DNA from: an uncultured Prevotella sp.
GTDB lineage: Bacteria; Bacteroidota; Bacteroidia; Bacteroidales; Bacteroidaceae
DNA: 41,217 nucleotides
Assembly: GCA_900315545.1 (NCBI GenBank)
Contig: OMZM01000015.1
Coordinates: 1 to 41,217 of the forward strand
Direction: 5' to 3'
The notes under the pieces are model-generated. The model did no database searches. It worked only from the letters and a program-made list of their open reading frames with translations, and was not told where the DNA came from. The number at the start of each line of letters is the position of its first letter. Position 1 is the stretch's first letter. The translations under genes and the position numbers were made by a program. Of this stretch, positions 25,799-34,876 are shown piece by piece.

Positions 25799-27430
25799 AT
25801 GCGTAAACTATTTTTATCATTAATGATTGTAGCAAGTTCTTATGCGAGTGCTTGCACAAACTTCATTGTCGGTAAGAATGCCAGTGCAGACGGTTCTGTT
25901 ATCTGCACTTACAATGCCGACGATTATGGTATGTTTATCAATCTCTGCCATTTTCCTGCTGCCAAGCATGCCCCAGGCACGATGCGACAGGTCTACGACT
26001 GGGACACAGGTGAGTATCGAGGCGAGATATTGGAAGCTGCCGAGACATATAATGTCATCGGCAATATCAATGAGTATCAGGTAACGATAGGCGAGACGAC
26101 CTATGGAGGCCGCGACGAAATGGTAGACCCTACTGGTATTCTCGACTATGGCTCGCTCATTTACATTGCGTTGCAGCGTTCAAAGACAGCACGCGAGGCT
26201 ATCAAGATAATGACTACTCTTGTCAATACATACGGCTACTGCTCTGGCGGTGAGACATTTACAATCTGCGACCCTAACGAAGCATGGATTATGGAAATGA
26301 TGGGCAAGGGTCCTGGCTCGAAAGGTGCTGTATGGGTTGCCATCAGAATACCAGACAATGCTATTTGTGCGCATGCAAACCAGAGCCGTATAACTACCTT
26401 CAACATGAAAGACAAGAAGAACGTCATGTACTCAAAGGATGTTGTTTCGTTTGCGAGAGAAAAGGGCTGGTTCAGCGGCAAGGACTCTGAATTCAACTGG
26501 AACATGGCTTATGCAGCGCCTGATTTTGGTGGCAGACGTTTCTGCGAGGCTCGCGTGTGGAGTTTCTTCAACCATTTCGTAGACATGACTCCTTACCTCG
26601 ACTATGCAGAGGGCAAGGTTGCCAATGCCGAGCCAATGCCATTATGGATTGTACCAAACAGAAAGGTGTCTGTTCAGGACATTGCTGAGTGTATGCGCGA
26701 CCACTATGAGGGAACACCTTTTGCTCTCGACAACGACATAGCTGCCGGTCCGTGGGACATGCCATATCGCCCGACGCCGCTGTCGTATGAAGTCGACGGA
26801 AAGACATATTTCAACGAAAGACCTACAAGTACACAGCAGACAGCATTCTCTTATGTAGCCCAGATGCGTTCATGGCTGCCGCGCCAGATAGGCGGAGTGC
26901 TGTGGTTTGGAAATGACGACGGCAACATGGTCGCCTATACTCCAATATACTGTGGCAATACCGTACAGCCGGAATGCTACAATACTCCAGGTGCCGATGC
27001 TGTAACATTCTCTGAAAAAAATGCTTTCTGGGTATGCAACTGGGTCAGCAACATGGTCTATCCGCGCTATTCGCAGATGTTCCCTTCGCTGAAGGAAGTG
27101 CGCGACTCTCTGGAGAAATCTTATTTCGATAATCAGCAGGCAATAGAAAAACGCGCTCTTGAACTTTACCTGCAAGGTGAGGATGTTGCTGTAAACTATC
27201 TCACCGACTACAGCAATGAGACAGCCCAGCAGATGTTGGCACGCTGGCGTCAGCTTGCTACATACCTTATTGTTAAATACAACGATATGGCTGTAAAGCC
27301 TGAGAAGGATGGTAAGTTTGAACGCACGTCGACAGGACAGGGTGCCCGCGTACAGCGTACAGGCTATTCTGACAAGTTCAAGCGACAGATAGCAAAATAT
27401 CATGGCGAGCGTTTTGCAGAGCCGAAATAA
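25799..27430 (+). CDS. Peptidase family C69 dipeptidase (secreted)
   Basis: A 543-residue N-terminal nucleophile hydrolase. The first 18 residues (MRKLFLSLMIVASSYASA) are a signal peptide and the residue after it, Cys19 in ACTNFIVGKNASADGS, is the family nucleophile exposed on cleavage. Other conserved blocks: YTYNADDYG-like ICTYNADDYGM, NINEYQVTIGETTYGGR, YGYCSGGETFTICDPNEAWI and CAHANQSRITTF. C69 enzymes release dipeptides from the N-terminus of peptides. In asaccharolytic or peptide-using Bacteroidales this fits peptide use. It starts 30 bases after the M23 gene; it may belong to the same transcript or have its own promoter. Confidence 0.93.
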   Translation: MRKLFLSLMIVASSYASACTNFIVGKNASADGSVICTYNADDYGMFINLCHFPAAKHAPGTMRQVYDWDTGEYRGEILEAAETYNVIGNINEYQVTIGETTYGGRDEMVDPTGILDYGSLIYIALQRSKTAREAIKIMTTLVNTYGYCSGGETFTICDPNEAWIMEMMGKGPGSKGAVWVAIRIPDNAICAHANQSRITTFNMKDKKNVMYSKDVVSFAREKGWFSGKDSEFNWNMAYAAPDFGGRRFCEARVWSFFNHFVDMTPYLDYAEGKVANAEPMPLWIVPNRKVSVQDIAECMRDHYEGTPFALDNDIAAGPWDMPYRPTPLSYEVDGKTYFNERPTSTQQTAFSYVAQMRSWLPRQIGGVLWFGNDDGNMVAYTPIYCGNTVQPECYNTPGADAVTFSEKNAFWVCNWVSNMVYPRYSQMFPSLKEVRDSLEKSYFDNQQAIEKRALELYLQGEDVAVNYLTDYSNETAQQMLARWRQLATYLIVKYNDMAVKPEKDGKFERTSTGQGARVQRTGYSDKFKRQIAKYHGERFAEPK

Positions 27431-27437
27431 TAATCAG

Positions 27438-27524
27438 TTTTTTACAAGTGGTTTGTAAAACTATTACAAGCCACTTGTAAAAACGTTACAGACTACTTGT
27501 CACATTGTTACAGGTAGTCTGTAA
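27438..27524. repeat. Two tandem nested palindromes between convergent genes
   Basis: Hairpin 1: GTTTTTACAAGTGG (27438-27451) with CCACTTGTAAAAAC (27471-27484), and within its loop TTGTAA (27453-27458) pairs with TTACAA (27464-27469). Hairpin 2: TTACAGACTAC (27486-27496) with GTAGTCTGTAA (27514-27524), perfect 11 bp. Motifs ACAAG, CTTGT and TTACA recur in both. It sits in the 118-base gap between the C69 gene (plus) and prmA (minus), so a bidirectional terminator is the simple reading, but the nested symmetry is more than a terminator needs. Confidence 0.8.
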
Positions 27525-27548
27525 TTTTCAGCATGTTTTTACTTGTTT

Positions 27549-28400
27549 TTATAACTCCATAACCAGCATTGTCCAATCGTTGTCAGACGTCTGTTTTAGG
27601 CACTTCATGCCAAGTTGTCCGGCTTTGCTGATGAGCATGCCGGCATCGGCAGAATAAAATCCGCTCAATATCAGTTTTGCGCCATGACGCATGGCACTTG
27701 CAAAGACAGGCATGTCGTTTAGAAGAATGTTGCGGTTGATGTTGGCAAGCACAAGGTCATATTTCTGCTCATGTCCGGCTATTATGCTTGCATCGCCTTC
27801 GGCAGCCGTAATATTATGTACGTCATTTGTTTTCGCATTGAGCTCAGTATTTCTCACGCTCCATGCGTCGATGTCGTAGGCAAAAACACTTCTTGCGCCA
27901 AGCTTAGATGCTGCGATAGACAGTATGCCCGTGCCGCAACCGCAGTCTAAAACATCCATTTCCGACACGTTCATCGAGAGCATCTGCTGAACAATCATGC
28001 GGGTTGTCTCGTGCGTTCCGGTGCCAAAAGCCTGTCGGGCATCTATCTGTATCGGCATGTCAAAGTCGTCTTTGTTGTCTGGAATATGCTTGGCATCGAA
28101 TATGATGCACTGCGAGCCAATCGCAATAGGCTCAAAGCCAATATCTTCCCACGTTTCGTTCCAGTTTCTGTCTTCCATTTCCGATACCTCGAAACTATAT
28201 GAAAGCCCGTCAAAGACAATGTCTTGCAGACAGCTCTTGAGTAAGTCTTCGTCATACAATTGTTGCTGTATATACCCATTCAAGCCGTCTGGTGTTTCTT
28301 CAAAACTTTCAAATCCAGCCTCTCCTGCTGCCCATGCAATCAGGTCGCAGACATCTTCTGTCTTTGGATTTACGATAAATTTTGCAACCAAATATTTCAT
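27549..28400 (-). CDS. prmA: Ribosomal protein L11 methyltransferase
   Basis: A 283-residue SAM-dependent methyltransferase that trimethylates L11. I place the start at the ATG at 28400 (MKYLVAKFIVNPKTED); the frame extends 27 residues upstream but those residues cross the putative promoter and look noncoding. The SAM-binding motif is VLDCGCGTGILSIAASKLGA, preceded by the typical DARQAFGTGTHETTRM and followed by ANINRNILLNDMP, the N-x-x-x substrate motif. Length is near the family norm (290). Own promoter; transcribed alone. Confidence 0.95.
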   Translation of the reverse strand: MKYLVAKFIVNPKTEDVCDLIAWAAGEAGFESFEETPDGLNGYIQQQLYDEDLLKSCLQDIVFDGLSYSFEVSEMEDRNWNETWEDIGFEPIAIGSQCIIFDAKHIPDNKDDFDMPIQIDARQAFGTGTHETTRMIVQQMLSMNVSEMDVLDCGCGTGILSIAASKLGARSVFAYDIDAWSVRNTELNAKTNDVHNITAAEGDASIIAGHEQKYDLVLANINRNILLNDMPVFASAMRHGAKLILSGFYSADAGMLISKAGQLGMKCLKQTSDNDWTMLVMEL

Positions 28401-28420
28401 AATACTGTTAATTTTCAGTG

Positions 28421-28428
28421 CAAAATTA
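28421..28428 (-). promoter_or_regulatory. Putative promoter of prmA
   Basis: Minus-strand TAATTTTG fits TAnnTTTG, 20 bases before the ATG at 28400. It supports the shorter prmA start. Confidence 0.5.
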
Positions 28429-28470
28429 AAAAAAATAGGGAAATACCTATTGTTGTTTAGGGTTTTTCCG

Positions 28471-28501
28471 TAAATTTGCATGTCAATATTAAATAAATTT
28501 G
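28471..28501 (+). promoter_or_regulatory. Putative promoter(s) of the Tyr/Trp-rich protein
   Basis: Two TAAATTTG boxes, 28471-28478 and 28494-28501, both matching TAnnTTTG, lie 55-86 bases before the ATG at 28557. A TTG run at 28450-28455 is near the -33 distance for the first box. Confidence 0.5.
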
Positions 28502-28556
28502 CATTGTCGATAATGACAATAACAGTTTATTCACTAACAATATAAACAAAAGCAAT

Positions 28557-29474
28557 ATGAAAAAGTTAATATTATTATCAGTGCTTGTCGTGGCTTCGTC
28601 GTTTGAGCTGAGAGCCCAAGACGACATGTATTTCACGCCTAAGAAGAAAGCTCAAGGCAAAAGTACAATAGAGAAGTTGGATAATATTAGTAACGATGAT
28701 ATTATAGATTTCGCAGTGGGCAACGGCGAATATCCGTCAGACACTATTGACTTTGCTGACAGCGACAACGAATGCTATGCTTACGGAGCCGACGATTTTG
28801 AGGATGAGGACTTCAAATACACGCGCCGCATGAGTCGTTTCGATGACTTCTACGGATGGTATAATCCTTATCTCTACGATTATTACTATAATTACCCATA
28901 TTGGCGCACAGGCTTCTACAGTTGGTACGACCCTTGGGCGTATCGCTGGTATGACCCATGGTATCATACATACAACTGGGGATATTACGGATGGGGATGG
29001 CCATACTATGGCTGGTATTATCCGTATCATAATTGGTATTATCCCTATTATGGCGGCAGCTGGTATGCCTACGGTGGTCATACAGGCACGGCAAACCATG
29101 ATGGAAACGGACGTGTATTCAGTGGCGGACAAGGCAGAAGCACATACGGACACCGCAGTGGCAACTTCACCGGTGCACGAGGCACTACTACGGCTGGTAG
29201 AAGCACACGCAGCAGCAACAGTCGTGCAACAAGTGGTACACGCTCAGGTGGCAAGATGACACGCTCGTATGGCACTGGCAGCAGCACTCGCAGCACAAGC
29301 CGTTCAACTAACAGGAACAGAGATTTCGATGCCATAAACAGTGGCCCACGCAGCATGGGTTCATACAACTCTCATTCAAGCAGTTCCGGTTCAAGCCGTT
29401 CAGGTGGATTCTCCGGCGGAGGACACAGTGGAGGCTCACGCGGTGGCGGCGGACACTTCGGTGGAAGAAGATGA
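28557..29474 (+). CDS. Secreted Tyr/Trp-rich and Ser/Gly/Arg-rich low-complexity protein
   Basis: A 305-residue protein with a signal peptide (MKKLILLSVLVVASSFELRA, cut before QDD). After an acidic N-terminal part (residues 22-90) comes a block of about 80 residues dominated by Tyr, Trp, Asp and Pro (for example DWYDP-like WYDPWYHTYNWGYYGWGW, then WYYPYHNWYYPYYGG). The last 125 residues are Ser/Gly/Thr/Arg-rich, ending in GGHSGGSRGGGGHFGGRR. No domain is recognised. Such composition suggests a disordered envelope or matrix protein able to phase-separate or bind glycans via stacking, but this is inference. It precedes the FadL-like gene by 53 bases, likely one operon. Confidence 0.85.
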   Translation: MKKLILLSVLVVASSFELRAQDDMYFTPKKKAQGKSTIEKLDNISNDDIIDFAVGNGEYPSDTIDFADSDNECYAYGADDFEDEDFKYTRRMSRFDDFYGWYNPYLYDYYYNYPYWRTGFYSWYDPWAYRWYDPWYHTYNWGYYGWGWPYYGWYYPYHNWYYPYYGGSWYAYGGHTGTANHDGNGRVFSGGQGRSTYGHRSGNFTGARGTTTAGRSTRSSNSRATSGTRSGGKMTRSYGTGSSTRSTSRSTNRNRDFDAINSGPRSMGSYNSHSSSSGSSRSGGFSGGGHSGGSRGGGGHFGGRR

Positions 29475-29527
29475 CTCTAAATATATAAATATGTAGATAA
29501 TGTAAACTGTAGAACAAAAATAGAATT

Positions 29528-31159
29528 ATGAAAAAGATATATATCATAGCTGCAATGTTGGCAGGAACAATGTCAATGGCAGCACAGGAAACATACGAAA
29601 ATGCAAAGCTCGTGGACAATGACCTCAACGGTACGGCACGCTATGTAGGTATGGGTGGAGCCTTAGATGCTCTCGGTGCAGACATCTCTGTAATAAACAG
29701 CAACCCTGCTGGAATTGGCTTGTTCAGACACTCTATGATTTCGACCTCGTTTGGACTTGTCATGCAGCAGGATGTGCCAGGCTACGCAACAGGCAACAAG
29801 ACAAATGTAAGTTTCGACCAGATAGGTTTTGTATATTCGGCAAACAGCGGCAAGAACTCAAAACTGAACTTTGCATTCAACTATCACAAGTCAAAGAATT
29901 TTGACTATATTCTTGCTGCAGCTGGAAAACCTAACAACGCATCGCAGAACATGCTGTCGTATATAAAGGGAGCTGTAGGAAGTCAGAAAGAGGGTGGATT
30001 CAATGTCGGTCAAGACAAGAATGGTACATACATCGGATATGTAGACGAAACAAGTGAATATACTGCGGCAACATTCAACCAGTTGGACTATCTCTACTGG
30101 AACGCATTTCTTGTAGACCCAAAAACAGGAGACTATGGCTATAATCCTGCCCAGTATCTCATGTTTAACCGTGAACATACAGGATATATTGGTTCTTACG
30201 ATTTTAATATCAGTGGTAACATAAACGACCGCGTTTATCTTGGTCTTACGTTTGGATTTAATGATGTACACTACAATGGTTACGGACAATATGCAGAAGA
30301 AATAGTTGACTTCAATGGTAACTATGTTGGCGATATTAACATAACAGACGATAGACGCATCACAGGTTCTGGCTTCAGTATGTCTGCCGGTGTAATCGTT
30401 CGACCGATAGAAGAATCTCCTTTCCGTATTGGTCTGTCTGTAACCTCACCAACATGGTATGACCTTACAACCGAGAACTATACTGTTCTGGACAATGGTA
30501 CAAGCTATGGAATGTTTGACAATGGCAAAAGCGATGAGGCTTACGACTTCAAACTGTATACACCATGGAAGTTTGGCATATCTCTCGGACACACAGTAGG
30601 CAACTATCTGGCTCTTGGAGCATCATACGAATATGCAGACTACAGCACAATGAACACACGTGTTAACGACGGTTATGGATACGACTGGTGGAATGACGGC
30701 TGGTATGATTACTACGAGTCAAGTTCGAGCGACAAGGTAATGAACAATCATACAAAGAGGACTTTGAAAGGTGTCTCTACCTTGCGTCTTGGTGCAGAAG
30801 TTAAGGCAACACCAAATCTTGCCATCCGCGCAGGATACAACTATGTTTCGTCCATGTACAGTAAAGATGGATATAAAGATGGAAGCCTTGTGTCTGAAGG
30901 TTCTTACTATAGTTCTGCAAGCGATTACACCAACTGGAAAGATACAAACCGATTTACTCTCGGTCTTGGATACAATGTAGACAAGTGGAATTTCGATCTT
31001 GCATGGCAGTATAGCGCAACAAACGGAACATTCTATCCTTATACATCATACGCAGTTAGCTATGATGACGGAACGCCTGATGTTATTATGAGCGAAGATA
31101 AGTTCGACGTAACAAACAAGCGCCATCAGCTTTTGCTGACAGTCGGTTATCACTTTTAA
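29528..31159 (+). CDS. OmpP1/FadL/TodX-family outer membrane protein
   Basis: A 543-residue beta-barrel protein. Signal peptide MKKIYIIAAMLAGTMSMAAQ; the mature N-terminus has the hatch-type segment ARYVGMGGALDALGADISVI and SNPAGIGLFRHS, which marks the FadL/OmpP1 transport family (uptake of hydrophobic compounds). The body alternates aromatic and glycine residues as in barrel strands, and the C-terminus is LLTVGYHF with terminal phenylalanine, the usual Bam recognition signal. Bacteroidales relatives are often labelled hemin receptor without proof. Linked to the Tyr/Trp-rich secreted protein upstream; substrate not known. Confidence 0.9.
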   Translation: MKKIYIIAAMLAGTMSMAAQETYENAKLVDNDLNGTARYVGMGGALDALGADISVINSNPAGIGLFRHSMISTSFGLVMQQDVPGYATGNKTNVSFDQIGFVYSANSGKNSKLNFAFNYHKSKNFDYILAAAGKPNNASQNMLSYIKGAVGSQKEGGFNVGQDKNGTYIGYVDETSEYTAATFNQLDYLYWNAFLVDPKTGDYGYNPAQYLMFNREHTGYIGSYDFNISGNINDRVYLGLTFGFNDVHYNGYGQYAEEIVDFNGNYVGDINITDDRRITGSGFSMSAGVIVRPIEESPFRIGLSVTSPTWYDLTTENYTVLDNGTSYGMFDNGKSDEAYDFKLYTPWKFGISLGHTVGNYLALGASYEYADYSTMNTRVNDGYGYDWWNDGWYDYYESSSSDKVMNNHTKRTLKGVSTLRLGAEVKATPNLAIRAGYNYVSSMYSKDGYKDGSLVSEGSYYSSASDYTNWKDTNRFTLGLGYNVDKWNFDLAWQYSATNGTFYPYTSYAVSYDDGTPDVIMSEDKFDVTNKRHQLLLTVGYHF

Positions 31160-31173
31160 TATTATATAAAAAC

Positions 31174-31211
31174 GTATCCTGTTTAGATAGTTTTGTATTT
31201 AGACAGGATAC
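31174..31211 (+). terminator. Hairpin between the FadL-like gene and manC
   Basis: Arms GTATCCTGTTTAGA (31174-31187) and TTTAGACAGGATAC (31198-31211), mostly paired, loop about 10. No strong T-run follows on the plus strand. A TAGTTTTG box (31188-31195, fits TAnnTTTG) lies in the loop and could be the manC promoter, in which case the hairpin is not only a terminator. Confidence 0.5.
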
Positions 31212-31229
31212 ATTTGTTAATCTTATATT

Positions 31230-32294
31230 ATGACACATAAAAACAATCATGTTGTTATAATGGCAGGCGGCATAGGAAGCCGCTTTTGGCCTATGAGTAC
31301 CATAGAACGTCCAAAGCAGTTTATAGATGTTTTGGGTGTTGGTCGTTCTTTATTGCAGCTTACTTTTGACAGGTTTAAAGGAATATGTCCGGCAGAGAAT
31401 GTTTGGATTGTAACAAACAAGGATTATGCAGAACTGTGCAAGGAGCAGTTGCCTGAAATACCTGAGAAAAACATCCTTTGTGAGCCATATCGCAGGAATA
31501 CAGCACCATGTATTGCCTATGTCAGTTGGCGTATAAAGGCTACTGACGGCAATGCCAATATAGTTGTTACTCCGAGCGACCATATTGTTACAGATACAGA
31601 GGAGTTCCGTAGAGTTATAAGTCAGTGTCTAAGTTTCACAAACCACACAGATGCAATCGTAACTCTTGGCATGAAACCCACACGTCCTGAAACGGGCTAT
31701 GGCTACATACAAGCGGACTTGTCATATAGTTCGCCTACGAACAAGGAGATATATCGCGTCGACTATTTCCGCGAAAAGCCAGACTTGGAAACTGCACAGC
31801 AGTATATAAAAAAGAACAACTATTTCTGGAATGCAGGTATTTTCATCTGGAATATAAACACAATAGTAAATTCATTCCGTATATATCAGCCTGAAATCAG
31901 TGCTGTATTCGATAGCATTAGCGATAAGTTTGATACCGATGCTGAGCAAGATGCCATCGATAAGCATTATGGCGAATGTGAAAGCATAAGTGTTGACTAT
32001 GCCATAATGGAAAAGGCAGAGGAAATATTTGTCTGTCCTGCTGACTTTGGATGGAGCGATCTCGGAACATGGGGAGCGTTGTTGGCACAGACTAAACACG
32101 ATGTTTTCGGAAACAGTCTTATTGGCGAGAACATTTCAGTCTATGACACTCACGACACCATTGTTCACACTGTTGGCGAAAAACGTGTGGTGGTACAGGG
32201 ACTCGATGGATATATTGTTGCAGAGAAGAATGGTACATTGCTCATCTGCAAGTTAAGTGAAGAACAAAGAATAAAACAGTTTTCAGAACTATAG
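31230..32294 (+). CDS. manC: Mannose-1-phosphate guanylyltransferase
   Basis: A 354-residue nucleotidyltransferase making GDP-mannose from GTP and mannose-1-phosphate. The N-terminal loop VVIMAGGIGSRFWPMS binds the nucleotide, followed by RPKQFIDVLG (catalytic Lys/Arg), LCEPYRRNTAPCI, VTPSDHIV, and EKPDLETAQQYI. It lacks the C-terminal phosphomannose isomerase domain of the 460-residue bifunctional enzymes, so it is the monofunctional form. First gene of a three-gene GDP-L-fucose unit; gmd follows after 38 bases that contain a duplicated AT-rich motif. Confidence 0.95.
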   Translation: MTHKNNHVVIMAGGIGSRFWPMSTIERPKQFIDVLGVGRSLLQLTFDRFKGICPAENVWIVTNKDYAELCKEQLPEIPEKNILCEPYRRNTAPCIAYVSWRIKATDGNANIVVTPSDHIVTDTEEFRRVISQCLSFTNHTDAIVTLGMKPTRPETGYGYIQADLSYSSPTNKEIYRVDYFREKPDLETAQQYIKKNNYFWNAGIFIWNINTIVNSFRIYQPEISAVFDSISDKFDTDAEQDAIDKHYGECESISVDYAIMEKAEEIFVCPADFGWSDLGTWGALLAQTKHDVFGNSLIGENISVYDTHDTIVHTVGEKRVVVQGLDGYIVAEKNGTLLICKLSEEQRIKQFSEL

Positions 32295-32332
32295 ACATTA
32301 ATAATATACATTAATAATATACATAACAGACC

Positions 32333-33424
32333 ATGAGTAAAAATATAGCATTAATTACTGGTATAACAGGTCAAGACGGTTCATACTTGGCAGAGTTTTT
32401 AATTGATAAAGGTTATGAGGTGCATGGACTTCTTCGACGTAGTTCATCGTTCAATACAGCAAGAATAGAGCATTTGTATTTAGACGAATGGGTGCGCGAC
32501 ATGAAGAAACAGCGACTGATTGAACTGCATTGGGCAGACATGACCGACTCTTCTTCTCTTATCAGAATTATAGCGGAGGTTAAACCTACAGAAATTTATA
32601 ATCTTGCAGCACAAAGCCATGTAAAGGTTTCCTTTGAGGTTCCGGAGTATACAGCTGATACTGATGCTGTTGGTGTTCTTCGCCTGTTGGAGGCTGTACG
32701 TATATGTGGACTGGAAAAGCAGTGTCGAATATATCAGGCATCTACATCCGAACTGTTCGGTTTGGTACAGGAAGTGCCGCAAAAAGAAACAACACCGTTC
32801 TATCCGCGCAGTCCATATAGTGTTGCAAAACTCTATGGTTACTGGATAATGAAAAACTATCGTGAGAGTTATGGCATGTACTGCTGCAATGGTATATTGT
32901 TCAATCATGAGAGTGAACGTCGTGGTGAAACTTTCGTTACAAGGAAAATCACTCTTGCTGCTGCACGTATAGCACAGGGATACCAGGACAAACTCTATCT
33001 TGGAAACCTCAACTCGTTGCGCGACTGGGGATATGCTAAAGATTATGTAGAGTGTATGTGGCTTATTCTTCAACAGCCTGAACCAGACGATTTTGTCGTT
33101 GCAACAGGCGAGTACCATACTGTTCGCGAGTTCGCAACGTTGGCGTTCCACGAAGTTGGAATAGAACTTGAATGGCAAGGAGAGGGTGTAGACGAAAAAG
33201 GTATAGACAAGAATATTGGTAAGGTACTCGTAGAAGTGGACCCAAAATATTTCCGCCCCGCAGAAGTAGAACAGCTTCTTGGCGATCCGACGAAGGCAAA
33301 GACTGTACTAGGTTGGAATCCGCGCAAGACTTCTTTCGAGGAACTTGTCAGAATAATGGTAAAGCACGATATGCGATTTGTCAAGAAAATACATCTGAAG
33401 GCTCAGATAGATGAAAATGAATAA
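32333..33424 (+). CDS. gmd: GDP-mannose 4,6-dehydratase
   Basis: A 363-residue extended short-chain dehydrogenase that turns GDP-mannose into GDP-4-keto-6-deoxymannose using bound NADP. The Rossmann motif is [16 protein letters not shown], followed by the family-typical [30 protein letters not shown], and the catalytic YSVAK within [14 protein letters not shown]. The [19 protein letters not shown] segment is the substrate-binding hallmark. fcl starts six bases after the stop, so the two enzymes that act in sequence are likely translationally coupled. Confidence 0.97.
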   Translation: MSKNIALITGITGQDGSYLAEFLIDKGYEVHGLLRRSSSFNTARIEHLYLDEWVRDMKKQRLIELHWADMTDSSSLIRIIAEVKPTEIYNLAAQSHVKVSFEVPEYTADTDAVGVLRLLEAVRICGLEKQCRIYQASTSELFGLVQEVPQKETTPFYPRSPYSVAKLYGYWIMKNYRESYGMYCCNGILFNHESERRGETFVTRKITLAAARIAQGYQDKLYLGNLNSLRDWGYAKDYVECMWLILQQPEPDDFVVATGEYHTVREFATLAFHEVGIELEWQGEGVDEKGIDKNIGKVLVEVDPKYFRPAEVEQLLGDPTKAKTVLGWNPRKTSFEELVRIMVKHDMRFVKKIHLKAQIDENE

Positions 33425-33430
33425 GGCGGT

Positions 33431-34603
33431 ATGACATTAGATAAAAATGCAAAGATATATGTTGCAGGGCATCGTGGTCTCGTTGGCTCTGCAATATGGA
33501 ATAATCTGAAGAGTCGTGGTTACAATAATCTTGTTGGACGCACCCATGCTGAGCTTGACCTTACCGACCAGACTGCCGTTCGCCGTTTCTTCGATGAAGA
33601 ACAGCCGGATGCTGTTGTCCTTGCTGCGGCTTTTGTTGGTGGCATCATGGCTAACTCGCTCTATCGTGCCGATTTCATCATGCAGAACATGAAGATACAG
33701 TGCAACGTTATCAGTGAAGCGTATGCCCATAAAGTTAAGAAACTACTCTTTCTCGGTTCAACATGCATCTATCCCAAGAATGCACCGCAGCCTATGAAGG
33801 AGGACTGTTTGCTGACGTCGCCGCTTGAATATACCAACGAGGAATATGCTATCGCAAAGATTGCCGGACTGAAGATGTGCGAAAGTTACAATCTGCAATA
33901 TGGAACTAACTATATTGCTGTTATGCCGACAAATCTGTATGGTCCGAACGACAATTTCCATCTTGAGAATAGTCATGTCATGCCGGCAATGATAAGAAAA
34001 ATCTATCTTTCCAAGTTGTTGCATGACAATGATTGGAATGCTGTTCGCAACGATCTTAACAAGCGTCCCGTGGAAGGCATTGACGGCAGTGCAGACAATG
34101 GCACAATAGTAGCAGTGCTGAAAAAATACGGCATTGACAATAATAAGGTAACCTTGTGGGGTACAGGCACGCCATTGCGCGAGTTCCTCTGGAGCGAGGA
34201 TATGGCAGACGCCAGTGTACACATATTGTTGAATGTTGATTTCAGCGATATTATCGGCATCGAGAAATATTCGTCAGTATTCTATGGCGCATCTGCTGAA
34301 GGTTGTGTCGATCGAAACAATAGTCAGGGCAGGGGAGGAGCATTGCCACAGTTGGGAGAGATACGCAACTGCCATATAAATGTCGGTACAGGTAAGGAAC
34401 TGACCATACGCGAGTTGTCGGAGATAATTGTCAAGACAGTAGGCTTTGAAGGTGAAGTTACTTTTGACGTGACAAAACCAGATGGTACACCGCGTAAACT
34501 TATCGATGTAGACAAATTACACCGTCTTGGATGGACACACAAGGTGGAAATAGAAGATGGTGTGAGGAAACTATATGAATGGTATCGTGATACGATAAGC
34601 TGA
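33431..34603 (+). CDS. fcl: GDP-L-fucose synthase
   Basis: A 390-residue epimerase/reductase that converts GDP-4-keto-6-deoxymannose to GDP-L-fucose. Motifs: VAGHRGLVGSAIW (NADP binding), AAAFVGGIMAN, GSTCIYPKNAPQPM with the catalytic Ser/Cys region, YAIAKIAGLKMCESY (catalytic Tyr and Lys), and MPTNLYGPNDNF. It is about 70 residues longer than the E. coli enzyme because of an insert near residues 200-215 and 285-305, as in other Bacteroidetes. With manC and gmd it gives the full route to GDP-fucose, which in gut Bacteroidales serves surface polysaccharide and glycoprotein fucosylation. Confidence 0.96.
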   Translation: MTLDKNAKIYVAGHRGLVGSAIWNNLKSRGYNNLVGRTHAELDLTDQTAVRRFFDEEQPDAVVLAAAFVGGIMANSLYRADFIMQNMKIQCNVISEAYAHKVKKLLFLGSTCIYPKNAPQPMKEDCLLTSPLEYTNEEYAIAKIAGLKMCESYNLQYGTNYIAVMPTNLYGPNDNFHLENSHVMPAMIRKIYLSKLLHDNDWNAVRNDLNKRPVEGIDGSADNGTIVAVLKKYGIDNNKVTLWGTGTPLREFLWSEDMADASVHILLNVDFSDIIGIEKYSSVFYGASAEGCVDRNNSQGRGGALPQLGEIRNCHINVGTGKELTIRELSEIIVKTVGFEGEVTFDVTKPDGTPRKLIDVDKLHRLGWTHKVEIEDGVRKLYEWYRDTIS

Positions 34604-34705
34604 TGCTTGCGTCGACGAAAATCATACATAATTCCGTTCATATTTGCCAAAATGGACAAAAATCATCGCTTAATTAAAAATAATATAGAAAAAAGTTGGA
34701 AAAAA

Positions 34706-34737
34706 TTTGGTTGGTTCAAAAATAAGGCTTACCTTTG
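34706..34737 (+). promoter_or_regulatory. Promoter of tRNA-Lys
   Basis: TTTG (34706-34709), 20 nt, TACCTTTG (34730-34737), the same -7 box as the rpsP promoter. Starts a short precursor about 30 bases before the tRNA. The preceding stretch 34604-34700 is AT-rich and shows nothing else. Confidence 0.8.
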
Positions 34738-34770
34738 CATCCGCAATAAGCGAAAGACTTTTTGTTCGAT

Positions 34771-34843
34771 GCGCTTGTAGCTCAGTTGGTAGAGCACCTG
34801 ACTCTTAATCAGGGTGTCCAGGGTTCGAACCCCTGCAGGCGTA
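34771..34843 (+). tRNA. tRNA-Lys (anticodon CTT)
   Basis: 73-base cloverleaf: acceptor GCGCTTG/CAGGCGT (first pair G-U), D arm GCTC...GAGC, anticodon arm CCTGA-CTCTTAA-TCAGG with CTT at 34804-34806, T arm CAGGG-TTCGAAC-CCCTG. No CCA is encoded. Own promoter upstream and a terminator directly downstream. Confidence 0.97.
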
Positions 34844-34844
34844 C

Positions 34845-34876
34845 AAAAAAGGAAACAAAATCTTGTTTCCTTTTTT
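34845..34876. terminator. Shared terminator of tRNA-Lys and the glycosyltransferase cluster
   Basis: Perfect 14-bp arms AAAAAAGGAAACAA (34845-34858) and TTGTTTCCTTTTTT (34863-34876), loop AATC. A/T runs on both sides make it bidirectional, and the right end overlaps the stop codon of the minus-strand GT4 gene. Confidence 0.85.

Noticed and set aside
25841-25855. Lipobox reading of the C69 peptidase N-terminus (ASAC)
   Set aside because: The cysteine is the known catalytic nucleophile of the family, and the preceding residues suit signal peptidase I or self-processing at least as well.
28401-28481. Longer prmA start with 27 more residues
   Set aside because: The extension crosses a good TAnnTTTG promoter box, is Asn/Phe-rich, and PrmA homologues begin at the shorter position.
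32296-32328. Duplicated AT-rich motif (CATTAATAATATA) between manC and gmd
   Set aside because: Too short and too AT-rich to separate from chance; no symmetry suggesting an operator.
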